Assembly (NCBI RefSeq): GCF_016545825.1
Contig: NC_052615.1
Span: 36,977,516-37,041,515, forward strand
Origin: Eucalyptus grandis
Taxonomy: Eukaryota > Streptophyta > Magnoliopsida > Myrtales > Myrtaceae
Direction: 5' to 3'
Length of the DNA stretch: 64,000 nucleotides
The notes below the pieces were generated by a model, which searched no databases, was not told the origin of the DNA, and was given only the letters and a program-made list of their open reading frames with translations. This document shows, in pieces, positions 11,122 through 23,185 of this stretch (position 1 is its first letter; every line of letters starts with the position of its first letter). A program made the position numbers and the translations under genes.

Positions 11122-12038
11122 TGTTGGAGAAATCCTCTTGAAGTATTTTGAAGCTGACAAAATGTTTCCATCAGTCTAGTCTGAAGGTTTGCAGTCTTTG
11201 CTATTTAAAGTCTGAAGACCTCTGGACAGCCAGACTCAAGACTCAAAGTCTATCCTCATTGACAGTCTTTAATCCATTGAAGAAAGGTTATCCAGAACTG
11301 GATGTTCTATTAAGGGCTTGACCTTATCAATCGGAGAAGATCTCGTGGCTGGAAAAGACTCAACTGAATTCTTCGATTGATTGTGATTGACTCGAAGATT
11401 AAGGAATCGATGATTGCCTAAATATTCTCGGAAGGTTCTACTTATGGAAACCGAGATCCTGATTGTATGGGCGAATAGGATTGATAGGCTATCGACACGT
11501 TCCTTTAATAGCCAGAATGATCTTCCTAATTGATTCCGTCCAACGAGTAGATTGGAGGAATTCCTTTGGTAAGTGCCAATGGGTATGATGGCATAAAGGA
11601 GTATATAAGGAAGACGTTCTAAGTTGTTAAGGAGTGCGCGATAGAAGAATTTCAAAGTCTGAAGCTCCCTGTTGTTTAGACAATTTCTTTGAGTGAATAC
11701 TTGTATACAAAAGAGAGTCTATATTCGTGAGAAACCTTGAGGAGGTGTGATAGAACATCTATACTGTGGAATTAAGGAAAAGATGAGCTGTAACTTCTCT
11801 TTTGTTCATAGTGAAATCCAGCTGGTGGGCTGTCAGTGCGGAAGAGTGGACGTAGGCTTGGAATAAGCCGAACCACTATAAACCCTGTGTTCAATCTTCT
11901 CTTCCTTACTCTCTTTACTTTGATCGTAAATCATTTTGTGAACTATTTTCTATCGGCTGCTTAGAATCGCTTCCGTATCTCGATAAATTGTTTGTGCACC
12001 TATTCACCCCCTTCTAGGTGCTTATACTAGCTATCTCA
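11122..12038 (+). repeat. 5' LTR of element 2
   Basis: 917 bases, paired with 19,764-20,678. Differences between the LTRs are mostly transitions, on the order of 3-4% by eye. Confidence 0.95.
11602..11608 (+). promoter_or_regulatory. TATA box of element 2 LTR
   Basis: TATATAA followed by GGAAG, conserved at 20,242 in the 3' LTR. A similar word (GAGTATTTAAGGAGG, minus strand near 50,425) occurs at the matching place of the related element at 50,017. Confidence 0.55.
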
Positions 12039-12040
12039 AT

Positions 12041-12052
12041 TGGTATCGAGCT
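12041..12052 (+). other. Primer-binding site of element 2
   Basis: TGGTATCGAGCT starts two bases after the LTR end. It is a degraded match to the initiator tRNA-Met complement, which is perfect in the related element at 53,767. Confidence 0.8.
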
Positions 12053-12098
12053 CGTATACTCACTTTGTTTGAAGTGTTTTACTTCGAGTAAAAGATCC

Positions 12099-13788
12099 AT
12101 GGCTAGTATGTTGGCTCCGGGTGGTAGAAGGACAAAGCAACACCCGGACCGCCTTACTTTGATGGAAATGACTACAACATATGGAAGAACAAGATGAAGG
12201 CGTTCTTAAGATCAAAGGATCCTCTGGAATGGGACGTTGTAGAAAAAGGAATCATTCCTAAAGCTGCATCTGTCTCAGAAAGAGGAAAGGACACTGTTGA
12301 GTTTAGCGAAATGAGTCAGGAGGAGATAATCAAGAGACAAGCTCTTGATGCAAAAGCAATTTACTCTTTATATTGTGCTTTATCACCCACTGAATATAAC
12401 AGAATATCTTCTTGTGATACAGCCAAAGAAGTTTGGGATAGATTACACATTACCTATGAAGGAACCAATCGAGTGAAAGAGACAAGAATCAACATTCTTC
12501 TCGGTCAATACGAAGCCTTCAGAATGAAACCAGGAGAATCTATAACTGACATATTTAGTCGTTTTACAGAAATCGTGAATGGTCCGATCCCATGAAAGTA
12601 AACAAGTTACTGCATGGACTCTCCAAGGATTGGAATTACATTAAAACCTCAATCAGAGAGACTCAAAGAATCATGCCACTATCTGTCGATGAGCTGGTTG
12701 GGACCCTTCAGTCTTATGAAGTGGAAAGAATCAATGAAGACGAAGATCCTAAAGGTAAGAAATCAATTGCATTAAAATCTAATGATGATTCTGATGTAAC
12801 AGATTCTGAAGATGACATGAATGATGAAGAACTTGCTCTCATGATAAGAAGATTCAGAAAGCTGAATAGAAAAGGAAGCAGATTCAATTCAAGGAAACAA
12901 AGTTTTCAAAAGCAACAGACCAAGTCTGCTGAAGATGATGAATCAAACACAGATGTAGTCTGCTTTGAATGCAAGAAAAAGGGACACATCAGACCCAACT
13001 GTCCTCTTCTGAGGAAGAAGAAAGGAAAAACTGAAAGGTATCGAAAGGCTCTCAAAGCTAAAACTTGGAGTGATACAGAGTGTGAAGATAATGATGATGA
13101 TTATGCTAACATATGTCTAATGGCACAATCAGACTCAGAATCAAACTCCGAGACTGATTCAGACTCAAAAAGTGAATTCGAGGTAAGTAATTTCAAAATC
13201 CCTATTAAAGTTTCAAAATACATTGATGAATTATGTTTTAGTCTTAAGACTTCTCTTAAAAGAATTTCTGAACTCAAAAAGGAAAATTCTGCTTTAAAAC
13301 AACAAGAGAATGTTTTGAAAGAAAAAGTGAAATGCTTAGACCGGGATGTTTCTTCTCTCAAAGAAAGTGAAGATAATCTTTTGAAAGAAAATGCATTTTT
13401 GAAAAATGATATTTCAAATATTTCCAAAAATTTTTCTCTAGGATCTGAAAAACTGGAGAAAATACTTTTTATTCAAAGACCTTATTTCAATAAATTTGGT
13501 TTAGGAATGACTACTTTTGAAACCATTCATTTAATCGATTTTCCTAAAGTAAAAGAAAGAATTAAACATAGACCAACAAGGAATGCTTACAAAAATCACT
13601 TTGAAATGACCTTTGTAAAACCAAAGTAGATTGCAATGCTCTTAGATGTTCAAAATGCAATAGTGCAGATCATTTTGAGAAAGAATGTCCTATGGCTTGG
13701 AGACCTGTCAATAAAGTCTGGGCAAAAACCGTATATCAGACTAACTCAAAAGGACCTAAGAAAATATGGGTATCAAAGAAAGTTTGAG
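12099..13788 (+). pseudogene. gag of element 2, two zinc knuckles (broken)
   Basis: Structural polyprotein of a Copia element. The likely start is ATG at 12,099, aligned with the gag start of element 3, but an indel near 12,125 breaks the frame. Open parts are 12,194-12,595 (MKAFLRSKDPLEWDVVEKGI) and 12,592-13,629. The junction near 12,588 lacks residues present in element 3. The first CCHC knuckle, CFECKKKGHIRPNC, is at about 12,960. A second, CSKCNSADHFEKEC, is at about 13,648 in another frame. Between them lie an acidic Ser/Asp-rich stretch and a Lys/Glu-rich segment likely to form coiled coil (about 13,200-13,470). Confidence 0.9.
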
Positions 13789-13799
13789 TTTTTTTTTAA

Positions 13800-15377
13800 A
13801 TGCAGGTTACTATCAAGAAAAATGTGAAATGGTACCTAGATAGTGGATGCTCGAGACACATGACAGGAGATTCAAATTGTTTCATAAAGCTTGTTCAAGT
13901 GAATGGAGGAAAAGTCTCATTTGGAGGAAACAGCAAAGGAAAAATAGTGGAATTTGGAACTGTAATGATTGGGAACCTCACAATAAGCAATGTTTCTTTA
14001 GTTGAATGGCTCAATTACAATCTGCTTAGTATCAGTCAACTTTGTGATGCCGGTTTCAAAATCAACTTTCAAGAGGGTATTTGTTCAGGAACTAGTAAAG
14101 ACTCTACTCAGTCTTTCATGGGTCGAAGACATGGAAATATCTACCTCTTAGACGTGAAACTAGATGAATCGCAATGTCTAATCTCAATTCAAGACGAAGC
14201 GAACTTATGGCACAAAAAGCTTGGGCATATCAACATGAAGCGAGATAGCCAAAATCTCAGCAAAGAAGCTTGTTCGCGGTCTACCTAATTTATCATACCA
14301 AAAGTCTGATCTATGTACACCATGTATATTGGGAAAACAGGTAAGAAATTCCTTTAAGCCAATAAATTATGTTTCCACTAACCGTGTACTGCAGCTCTTG
14401 CATATGGATCTCTTCGGACCAACAAGAACGCAGAGCATTGGAGGTAAGAAATATTGCCTAGTAATTGTGGATGATTACTCGCGATTTACTTGGGTATATT
14501 TCTTAACAAGTAAGTCTGAAACTTTCTCTTACTTTGAAAAATTTGCTGAGAAGGTTCAAAATGAAAAGGGGTATGTTATTTCAAGCATAAAAACAGACCA
14601 TGGAGGTGAATTTGAAAATCAAGATTTTGCTAAATTTTGTGACGAATCTGGTTTACAAAGCATTTGTTTTATTCTCCATATACTCCAGAGCAAAATGGAG
14701 TTGTGGAAAGGAAGAATAGATCTCTTCAAGAAATGGCAAGAACTCTCTTAATTGAAAGCAATATTTCTTTACGGTTTTGGGCTGAAGCAGTTTCAACATC
14801 ATGTTATATCATCAATAGAGTTTTTCTAAGGCTTATTCTAGAAAAAACCCCCTATGAATTATTCAAAGAAAAGAAGCCCATTGTTTCATATTTTCATGTA
14901 TTTGGATGCAAATGTTTCATATTGAAAAATGCAAATGATCGAGTTGATAAGTTTGAAGAAAAGTTAGTTGAAGGCATCTTCCTTGAATATTCAACCACAA
15001 GCAAAGCGTACAGAGTCTACAACAAGAAGACTCAAACAGTGGAAGAATCAATGAATGTCAAATTCAAAGATTCTATAAAAAATGAATCTATTCAGACTCA
15101 TTCTGAAGAGACTGAATCTACTCTAGACTCTACAAAGTCTAATTCTCAAGAAGAAGCTCAGACTTTGAAGGACCAGCAACAAGTGGCTGTTGAAGATTCT
15201 GGTGAAGGAAGTGACCATCAATCTGATAAATTAACCAGCAACTGGAAACATAAGTCCAGTCATCCCAAAGATCTTATTATTGGCGACATCAATGAAGGAA
15301 TCCGCACAAGATCCAAAAGGCAAGAAGAGTCTAGTGTTGTGGCTCTTATTTCTGAAATAGAACCTGTGAGAGCATAG
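13800..15377 (+). pseudogene. Protease and integrase of element 2 (broken)
   Basis: The 13,800 frame has the aspartic protease site YLDSGCSRHMTG and the gag-pre-integrase motif LWHKKLGHINMK. It stops at 14,288. The integrase core resumes at about 14,329 with the first catalytic Asp in LLHMDLFGP and the second in IKTDHGGEF. After a frameshift near 14,665 the catalytic Glu lies in NGVVERKNRSLQ. All three acidic residues of the DDE triad can therefore be seen, but not in one reading frame. A Ser/Gln-rich tail ends at the stop near 15,375. Confidence 0.9.
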
Positions 15378-15379
15378 AA

Positions 15380-16899
15380 GAAGCTTTATCCGATGAAAGC
15401 CGGATTGAAGCTATGCAAGAATAACTCAGACAATTCGAGTTAATGATGTCTGGGAGCTGACTCCTAAACCAAAAGGTAAATCAATTGTTGGAGCTAAATA
15501 GGTTTTCAGGAACAAGATGGATGAGAAAGGAAAAGTCATAAGAAACAAGGCTAGACTCGTGGCCAAGGGATACACACAAGAAGAAGGGATCGACTATGAC
15601 GAGACTTATGCACCGATAGCAAGGTTAGAAGCAATTCGTTTATTACTTGCATTTACTTGTCATAAAAATTTCAGGTTATTTCAAATGGACGTCAAAAGTG
15701 CTTTCCTAAACGGTTTCATCCGTGAGGAAGTCTATGTGGAACAACCACCAGGGTTTAAAGACCCAAAGAAACCAGACTCAGTATTCAGACTCAAAAAGGC
15801 CTTGTACGGCTTAAAGCAAGCACCTCAAGCTTCGTACGACAGATTAAGTAAGTTTTTAATTCGAAATGGATTTGTTAAAGGTAAAGTAGACACTTCCATT
15901 TTTATTAAAAGAGAAAGCAAAAGCTTTTTACTTGTTCAAATATATGTGGATGATATTATTTTTGGATCTTCTAATGAAAGCTTGTGCAAGAAATTCTCTA
16001 AGACTATGCAGGATGAATTTGAAATGAGCATGATGGGTGAGTTAACCTTCTTTCTCGGGCTCCAAGTGAAACAACTGGAGGAAGGAACTTTCATTCACCA
16101 AGAAAAGTATGCAAATGATCTTGTCAAAAAGTTTGGACTGGAAAATTGCAAAAAGGCTGACATACCAATGTCAAGTTCCTTGAAGATAGACAAAGATGAA
16201 GGAGGAAAGAAAGTCAACCAAAAGCTATACAGGAGTATCATCGGATCACTTCTTTATCTTACTGCCTCTAGACGACATTCGTTTAGTGTTTGCATTTGTG
16301 TCGATTTCAATCGGACCCAAAAGAATTTCATTTGAATCTTTGCGAAGCGTATTATCAAGTATATTTCATCAACATCAAGCTTTGGTCTCTAGTATCCAAA
16401 AATGGGAGACTTTACTCTTCTTGGATATTCAGACGTTGACCTTCTTTGGATGCGAGAGTCGATAGAAAGAGCACCTCGGGTACTTGTCAACTACTTGGAG
16501 GCAGGACAGTGTCTTGGTTTTCAAGAAAGCAAAGTACAGTAGCTCTCTCTACGGCAGAAGCATAGTATATAGCTCTCGGAAGTTGTTGTTTACAAATTCT
16601 GTGGATAAAACAACAGCTAAGAGACTTTGGAATTGAAGACTCATGCACAGAGATTAATTGCGACAACACCAGCGCTATCAACCTCACCAAAAATCCAATT
16701 CTCCACTCAAGAGCAAAGCATATAGAGATTCGACATCACTTTGTTAGAGACCATGTTCAAAATGGAGATGTTTCAATTCAATTTGTTGACTCAAAGAATC
16801 AAGCGGCGGATATATTCACAAAGCCTTTGGAGAAAAATCAATTTGAGTCTATCCATACCAGACTCAACATTTTGAGGTATGAGGAAATCAAAGTTTAAA
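15380..16899 (+). pseudogene. Reverse transcriptase and RNase H of element 2 (broken)
   Basis: The RVT_2-type reverse transcriptase is open from 15,517 to about 16,270. It has [11 protein letters not shown] (first catalytic Asp) and the YVDD active-site motif near 15,945. RNase H follows in shifted frames to 16,899. The usual STAEAEY block is hit by a TAG at 16,563-16,565. The C-terminal Copia signature AADIFTKPL is near 16,805. Strong family assignment; the enzyme cannot be made intact. Confidence 0.93.
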
Positions 16900-17317
16900 G
16901 ACTTTCAGACTCAGACATACAAGACTTTAAGTTAGTTTTGGTACGACCGTCGACTGTAAGTTAGTCTCTCTTTCTCTCTCTCTCGAATCTTATCTTGAAG
17001 AGGTACGATCGTCAGACTGTGTTTAGATTGTTGCTATATTTAATCGATGAAATTACTGCATCGTTTCATTTTCAAAAAAAAGGAAGTTATTTTTTAAATG
17101 ACTATTTTCGCGGAAAAATACAGTTATGTTGAAATGTGACGCTTCGTTTATCTTTCTTTTAAACCGATCGTGTACCGTTGATTACTCTTCACTTCACTCT
17201 CAAAACCCTAGAAAGCATGGATCCTCCATTCCCGTTTTCTTCCCCTATTTAATCTTCGAAAAAGTTGTCATCTTTCTTGGGAAAGTCAAGCAAGGAATCT
17301 TCCAAAAATTAAGAAAG

Positions 17318-19400
17318 ATGTCGTCTTCAAGAAAGTCTTCGAGAATCGCAAGCAGGGGACCACGTCGAATGAGTAAGGGGCCTACGCACTTTGATCTCAC
17401 TGAAGAAGATGTGGCTCCAGAACAGCAATCGAGCCCACAACATTCTTAGCAGCATCACTCTCCTCCATCTAGCCCTCAAGGCGTTGATCATCAACAAGAT
17501 GACGAAATCATCGAGGATGCGAGACTCGTAAGAGTTCAAAAGCCCGCTTCTATTTATAAGTTGTATCGTGCCTTAAAAGCAACGCGTACTCCCTTGAAAT
17601 ATGTCGATGATTTTATTAAAGAGAAAGGGTATGGAAATGAATACATCTTTCTGTGAAGAATGGAAAGTTTGGGAATTGCTCATAAAGGGCTGGCCGAGGA
17701 AACTTGCGAACATCCCGAGTGATCCTCGTGATTGGGGACCGAATCCTGTAGATGGGAATGATGATGACAAATTGTACAGTCAATTTCAACCGAGAATGGG
17801 TATTGCGGTTGAAAGTCGAGGAAAAAGAGGAGATTTGTTCAGATCGAAGGAACAAAAGGATTTGTACTCGAAATTGTTGAAGCGTGGGGTAATAAACCCT
17901 AGGAGTGTGAATTTTGATTTTCTGGATCTTTGTAAATGTGAACTTGAGGGAAAAGCTCGGTTATCTTCAACTTGAAAAGTTCTGCTCCAACACTATAGAG
18001 GCATGTGCTGAACTAACCGCATATTTCTATTCAAATCTTAGCTTTTTAGATGCGAATAGATTTTCCTTCAGTGTCAAAGATCAAGACTATGTTGTGGATA
18101 TGGATATACTGGCAGATGTGTTGGGAGTCGAGAGGGGAAGATATCAACCGATCAAAGTTTCTATTGCTGGTGCTACATTGGAACTTGTCAAGGACAGGAG
18201 AACAGAGGAAAAGATTTCCTACTTAAGGATGAGTGCATTCAACATCTTGCTTCACAAGATTGTGATCAATTGCCTTCGACCAAAATCAACTTCCAAGACT
18301 GATGTTTCAAGTTCAGAGGCAAAGCTGATGTATGCCATTCTCACTGGGAAAAGGTTTTCTCTTCCTCACACTCTTATGTTCCACATGTATAGAGCCATGA
18401 TGAAGGACAAATGCCAACTTCCTTACCCAAGTCTTGTGACGAAGTTATTCAGACATCTGAATATTCAGCCTCCGCAAATCTTTTGTGTTCGATCATGCGA
18501 TCATATGGTGGTAGGACTGAAAATGGTGACCAAGATGCATCTGAAGGAATTGAACAAGGCGTTGGAGAAATTCAAGGAGAAGACTCCACTCAAAGCTCAT
18601 CAACCCTCTTCTTCATCAAAGCGGAAAGGAAATGAGCCCTTGGTTGCTTCAAAACCGAAAAGAAGAGCTCTTATTGTTGAAGATGAAGATGATGATGCAA
18701 ATCTCACCATCTCTGCAATAGCTTTGAAGAACTTAAGTCGTCCTGTTCTAGGAAAAGAATCGGAACAAATGGCGAAAGAAGTAGAGGAGAAGGAAGCAAA
18801 GGAGAAGGAAGAAGAAGAAAGAGAAGCTGAGAAGGAAAGAGTTGAGACAAAAGAAGAAAGAGGAGAGGAAGGAGAACCTGACGAACACTCTTCTTCACCT
18901 GTAGGCATGGAAACAGGGGGAGATCAAGAGAAAAGAGGGAAGTCCTCATATCCTGACGTAAGTGAATGAGTCAGTCGCTCACCTGCAGACCCAGAGGATG
19001 TTTATGCCTCTCAATTTCCAGAAGAAGGTCATGAAATTTCATCGCCAAACCTGCGAGATTATGCTGATCTACCATCGTCTACATTTACTCCATCAGATCG
19101 AGCCGAAGCAAGTACTCGGGACCGATAATGCAGCAGATTTTCGCAGAATCATGGATATTCTCTTGGAGATGTGAGGTCAAATTTATGCCTTGGGATGCGA
19201 GGTTCAAAACTTGCAAACTGCGTGTCAAGTTTCTTCATGTTCATTGAATGATAAAATCCAAGCCCTCACTGTTCAGACTCAGGCCAATGCCAAGGGTGAG
19301 GAGATCACACACTGAAGGAAGACTTGAAAATTTGGAAGGCATCGTTCGATCTATGGGAGATTTCCAGCTTGTCCGCGTTCCCAAGCAATCTTGACTTCAT
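17318..19400 (+). pseudogene. Extra ORF downstream of pol in element 2 (plant transposon protein domain-like)
   Basis: Begins MSSSRKSSRIASRGPRRMS at 17,318, with a stop at 17,447. The main open part is 17,914-18,969 (351 codons). Its first half contains FSVKDQDYVVDMDILADVLG and LTGKRFSLPHTLMFHMYRAM, which resemble the domain called putative plant transposon protein. Its second half is a Lys/Glu/Arg-rich probable coiled coil followed by a Pro/Ser-rich tail. Sireviruses often carry an ORF of unknown role in this place; the link is by position and composition. The region up to about 19,400 is coding-like with further breaks. Confidence 0.7.
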
Positions 19401-19763
19401 TCCATTTTCATCTCAACCTTTTTAATGCTGACAAAAAGGGGGAGAGATGCAAGATTTGAACATTTTAACTTTTAATCGTGTGGTTGGTGTGTTGGACTGA
19501 TTGTTGGATTTTGTGGATTGTTTTACTTTGTTTTTGTGTCTGAACTGAACTAGACTTGGACTTGACTGCTTTTATTAACTATCATTGGTATCTTATGGAT
19601 GGCTTTATCACTTATTAGACTATTTTCTGTGGTTGCAGATTCTAGTGTTATTTATTTAGCCATTTATCTCTATAAGATATGCATATGTGTTTGAGAAATG
19701 TTTTGCAGGTCAAAGTTGTCCAAATCTGCAAGAAAGTTTTGTCACCATAAAAAAGGGGGAGAT
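19401..19763 (+). other. Iterated purine boxes and polypurine tract of element 2
   Basis: GACAAAAAGGGGGAGAGATG occurs near 19,430, and AAAAAAGGGGGAGAT abuts the 3' LTR (about 19,749-19,763). The second is the plus-strand primer site. The first is an extra copy of the same motif, as reported for Sireviruses. Confidence 0.7.
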
Positions 19764-20678
19764 TGTTGGAGAAATCCTCTTGAAGTATTTTGAAGCTGAC
19801 AAAACGTTTTCATCGAGTCTAGTCCGAAGGTTTGCGTCTTTGCTATTTAAAGTCCGAAGACCTCGGACAGCCGGACTCAAGACTCAAAGTCTATCCTCAT
19901 TGTGATCTTTAATCCGTTGAAGAAAGGTTACCCAGAACTGGATGTTTTGTTAAGGGCTTGACCTTATCAACTGGAGAAGATCTCGTGGCTGGAAAAGACT
20001 CAACCGAATTCTTCGATTGATTGTGATTGACTCGAAGATTAAGGAATCGATGATTGCCTAAATATTATCGGAAGGTTCTACTTATGGAAACCGAGATCCC
20101 GATTGTATGGGCGAACATGATTGATGGGCTATCGACACGTTCCTTTAATAGTCAGAATGATCTTCCTAATTGATTCCGTCCAACGGGTAGATTGGAGGAA
20201 TTCCTTTGGTAAGTGCCAACGGGTATGATGGCATAAATGAGTATATAAGGAAGACGTTCTAAGTTGTTAAGGAGTGCGCGATAGAAGAATTCCAAAGTCT
20301 GAAGCTCCCTGTTGTTTAGACAATTTCTTTGAGCGAATACTTGTATACAAAAGAGAGTCTATATTCGTGAGAAACCTTGAGGAGGTGTGATAGAACATCT
20401 ATACTGTGGAATCAAGGAAAAGATGAGCTGTAACTTCTCTTTTGTTCATAGTGAAATCCAGCCGGTGGGTTGTCAGTGCGGAAGAGTGGACGTAGGCTTG
20501 GAATAAGCCGAACCACTATAAGTCCTGTGTTCAATCTTCTCTTCCTTACTCTCTTTACTTTGATCGTAAATCATTTTGTGAACTATTTTCTATCGGCTGC
20601 TTAGAATCGCTTCCGTATCTCGATAAATTGTTTATGCACCTATTCACCCCCCTCTAGGTGCTTATACTAGCTATCTCA
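19764..20678 (+). repeat. 3' LTR of element 2
   Basis: 915 bases, TGTTGGAGAAATCC to CTAGCTATCTCA. Partner of 11,122-12,038. Confidence 0.95.
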
Positions 20679-20683
20679 CTTTC

Positions 20684-21673
20684 TATATCATTCTGTGATT
20701 TGATGGGTCTTCGAAGTTGTATGACAAAAGATGATCGATCGTAACAAGGCCCATTGCATTCCTTTCGTCAGTATTTATTTAGTGTTGATGCAGCCCGTTC
20801 CTGGGCATCCAGGTGAGGACGACTTTGTCATTAATGATATTTCTATTGGAATTATCCTAGTTGGCTGATGTGTACGTGTCATATCCATAAGAAGGCTTAA
20901 GCCATCTTTCATTGCACTCCTTGTGAATGGGTGGCCATAGATTTTGGTTCATATCATTGTGGGTCTTTATTGGGTGGTGGAAGCTTCAGTTTGGGAAGAA
21001 GGATTATTAAATGTGCTGGAAGGAAAAATATTGTGCAGAGAGGATAAGAAGCCATTTAATTAGTTCCATTTCTTGTTATTGTACTTCTCTAAGGGGCGTG
21101 GCTTGTCGAAGAGCACATCACACTATCTTTGGCAATCTTAACCTAACTTTATTAATTGATGGCTCTCAATGGCCATCATTTGGAGGATCAATTCTATTGT
21201 CGAGTCTTTTGGGATCTTGTCGATCTTCTTCTTGTATAAATTTTTATCGTGTTGTTGTATCTCCTTTCTCAATATGGTTCTTACTTGGAAGATTTCGCAG
21301 TTGACTAACTTGTAGTGATCCATTGTCTGCAATTGCATTGACATAAAGCTCTACGTGAGCTGGACAACAGAAAAGTTACTAAGAAAAGGAGAGATTTTTT
21401 GGTCAAAGTGGAACCGCACATTCCGTATTTTCATTGCTTTAAATCTCTACATATACAGAAACTCAAGAGAGCATGTTTGATTAATAGGCCATCACTTCCT
21501 TAAATTGTGCGGGTTTATTCAAGGAGTAAACTGTGCAAACGCAAGCCCATGTTAATTAAAATTTAGGCTGCCTGTTCTTATAGAATTTTGACTATTGTTT
21601 TCCACATTTTTTCCCTCATGTGTAATGAAAGAATTTGTAGTTTATTGGGAAAGTTTGTCATTTTACTGCAAAG
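20684..21673. other. Flank upstream of PEX16 fragment; no gene seen
   Basis: Corresponds to 44,761-45,746. A plus-strand frame (21,011-21,304; 125 codons in copy B at 45,004-45,381) has no recognisable domain and is probably intron or spacer. The N-terminal exons expected for PEX16 were not found. Confidence 0.5.
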
Positions 21674-23185
21674 ACTGCTATCTTGGGTGTCATAACTGCC
21701 GTCAATGAACACATAATTGATACCGCCGCATCTCAGATCCACACTTGTCATCCTGAGCCTTCTACATTTCCTTATTCGTTATGCATATCTGCATTGCAGG
21801 ACTTGGAAACACTCGTTGAAGTTGTTGCACAACATTACTATGGTGATACCAAGAAGTGGAACTTCATTGCCACTACAGAGGCTATTAAGTGAGTTTAGAT
21901 GATGTTAGCTGACTTTTCATGTAGCCATAGTTTGTGTAGTTTCCTGATGTTCTAGTAGTCTGTTTGAACCAGGTATTTGGTTAGGTTAGCCATGTTTCGG
22001 AATAATGGCTATATGATGCTTCTACAGGGCGGAGAGATTCCAAATTCTGAGAAGGCATCAGAAGTTTCCTCCTCACAGTCCAGACCTGGAGATTCCAGAA
22101 AACCTGGATTTTATAGTGGGCCTGGTTCTTTCAAGAATAGCTTTGGGTAGAATGGGTGGAATCTGGAAGGAAGAGCACTGTCAGCGTTAAGCAGATTTGG
22201 AGAGAATGTCAGAATGGTTTCTGACCCACCGTGGTTGTGCAGGGTGCAGCAACAGAATGCTATTGTGGAATCTCTCGGTAGGTGTGTCGGGAGGTTGTTA
22301 GTTGAACCCTGGTAAAGTTGTATGATGTACTTTCGCTGATGCATTTTGTTTTATGACACCTCCAAAGGTAGAGAAATCAACATTGTCATCTATTTTGTCC
22401 GAGAAGGGCGTTCATGGGTCTTTATTTCTCATGGGGGAGATCCTATTTATCGCAAGGCCACTAATCTATGTTTTGTTTATTAGAAAGTATGGAACTCGGT
22501 CCTGGACTCCTTGGTTTCTTACGCTGGCCATGGATGTGGTTGGCGTTGGCATCTTTCCTCAAGTTACTTTGTCTGCGTGGGGTAGTAAAGACCACAAGTT
22601 TCAGGACACCACTTCAGAAAAAGATGAGGTTAGAGTCTAAATATGTATTCGCTCATTTGATTTTGTCCATTTAGCATGCATGCCCTGGCTTGTATCACAA
22701 TGCTTTTGGACTGGCCTTTCTTCAGCCATCTAATGTCCAGATTAATGATTCTCTCATGACGTGTCAACTTATGTTCTTTTTCCCCGTAAGTAGTTGAAAA
22801 GAAGAAAGCTACTCTGGGCACCCTACCTCATGAGAGATCCATTTTTAAGCAAATACACAAGGTACACTTATAGCTACTAGAAATTATATCCAGTGTGAAG
22901 TTTACATTTCTGGGATTAATTTCCTCATGGTAAATCATGTTCCTTCTCTGATATTTCAGGGAAAGGCTCGACAAAGCAGAGTAAATTGTCGGAGCCTGTT
23001 CCCCTTTTTGGGGCTCTTACAGGTGTTCCTATGTGTCCATTTTGCTTCTATTTTTTACGTTGGCTAAGATAAGGCTACTTATCATGGGCAATTGTGCTCA
23101 TTCCTTTATGTTTACTCATGCAGCAAAAGTCATAGAGCTGATTGTGGGAGCCCAAACACGGTATACGTACATGTCGGGCTCATAA
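21674..23185 (+). pseudogene. PEX16: Peroxin 16, 5'-truncated and broken, copy A
   Basis: PEX16 is a peroxisomal membrane protein needed for peroxisome biogenesis. Exons, with GT/AG borders unless stated: 21,674-21,888 (INEHIID-type start, then LETLVEVVAQHYYGDTKKW); 21,973-22,277 (VRLAMFRN, WNLEGRALSALSRFGEN); about 22,360-22,628 (GEILFIARPLIYVLFIRKYG, the best conserved part); 22,794-22,861 (LMRDPFLSKYTR); 22,960-23,022; 23,124-23,185 (ELIVGAQTRYTYMSGS then stop). About the first 45 residues of the protein are missing. Lesions: TAG at 22,148-22,150 (CAG in copy B); the acceptor of exon 3 reads AC instead of AG at 22,358-22,359; an extra base near 22,982 puts TAA in frame. The last lesion is shared with copy B. 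Confidence 0.88.

Larger units (their letters stand above)
11122..20678 (+). mobile_element. Sirevirus-like Copia LTR retrotransposon (element 2), private to copy A
   Basis: A 9,557-base element with 0.9-kb LTRs that start TGTTGGAGAAATCC and end CTAGCTATCTCA. The target duplication is CTTTT (11,117-11,121) and CTTTC (20,679-20,683), with the empty site CTTTC in copy B at 44,756-44,760. Internal order: primer-binding site, gag with two zinc knuckles, protease, integrase, reverse transcriptase, RNase H, then an extra ORF region of about 2 kb before the 3' LTR. The order protease-integrase-reverse transcriptase defines Copia. The extra ORF and the GGGGGAGA boxes suggest the Sirevirus branch. All ORFs are broken by frameshifts or stops. 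Confidence 0.93.

Noticed and set aside
13101..13427. 108-codon minus ORF in element 2 gag
   Set aside because: Antisense shadow of the Lys/Glu-rich gag coiled coil.
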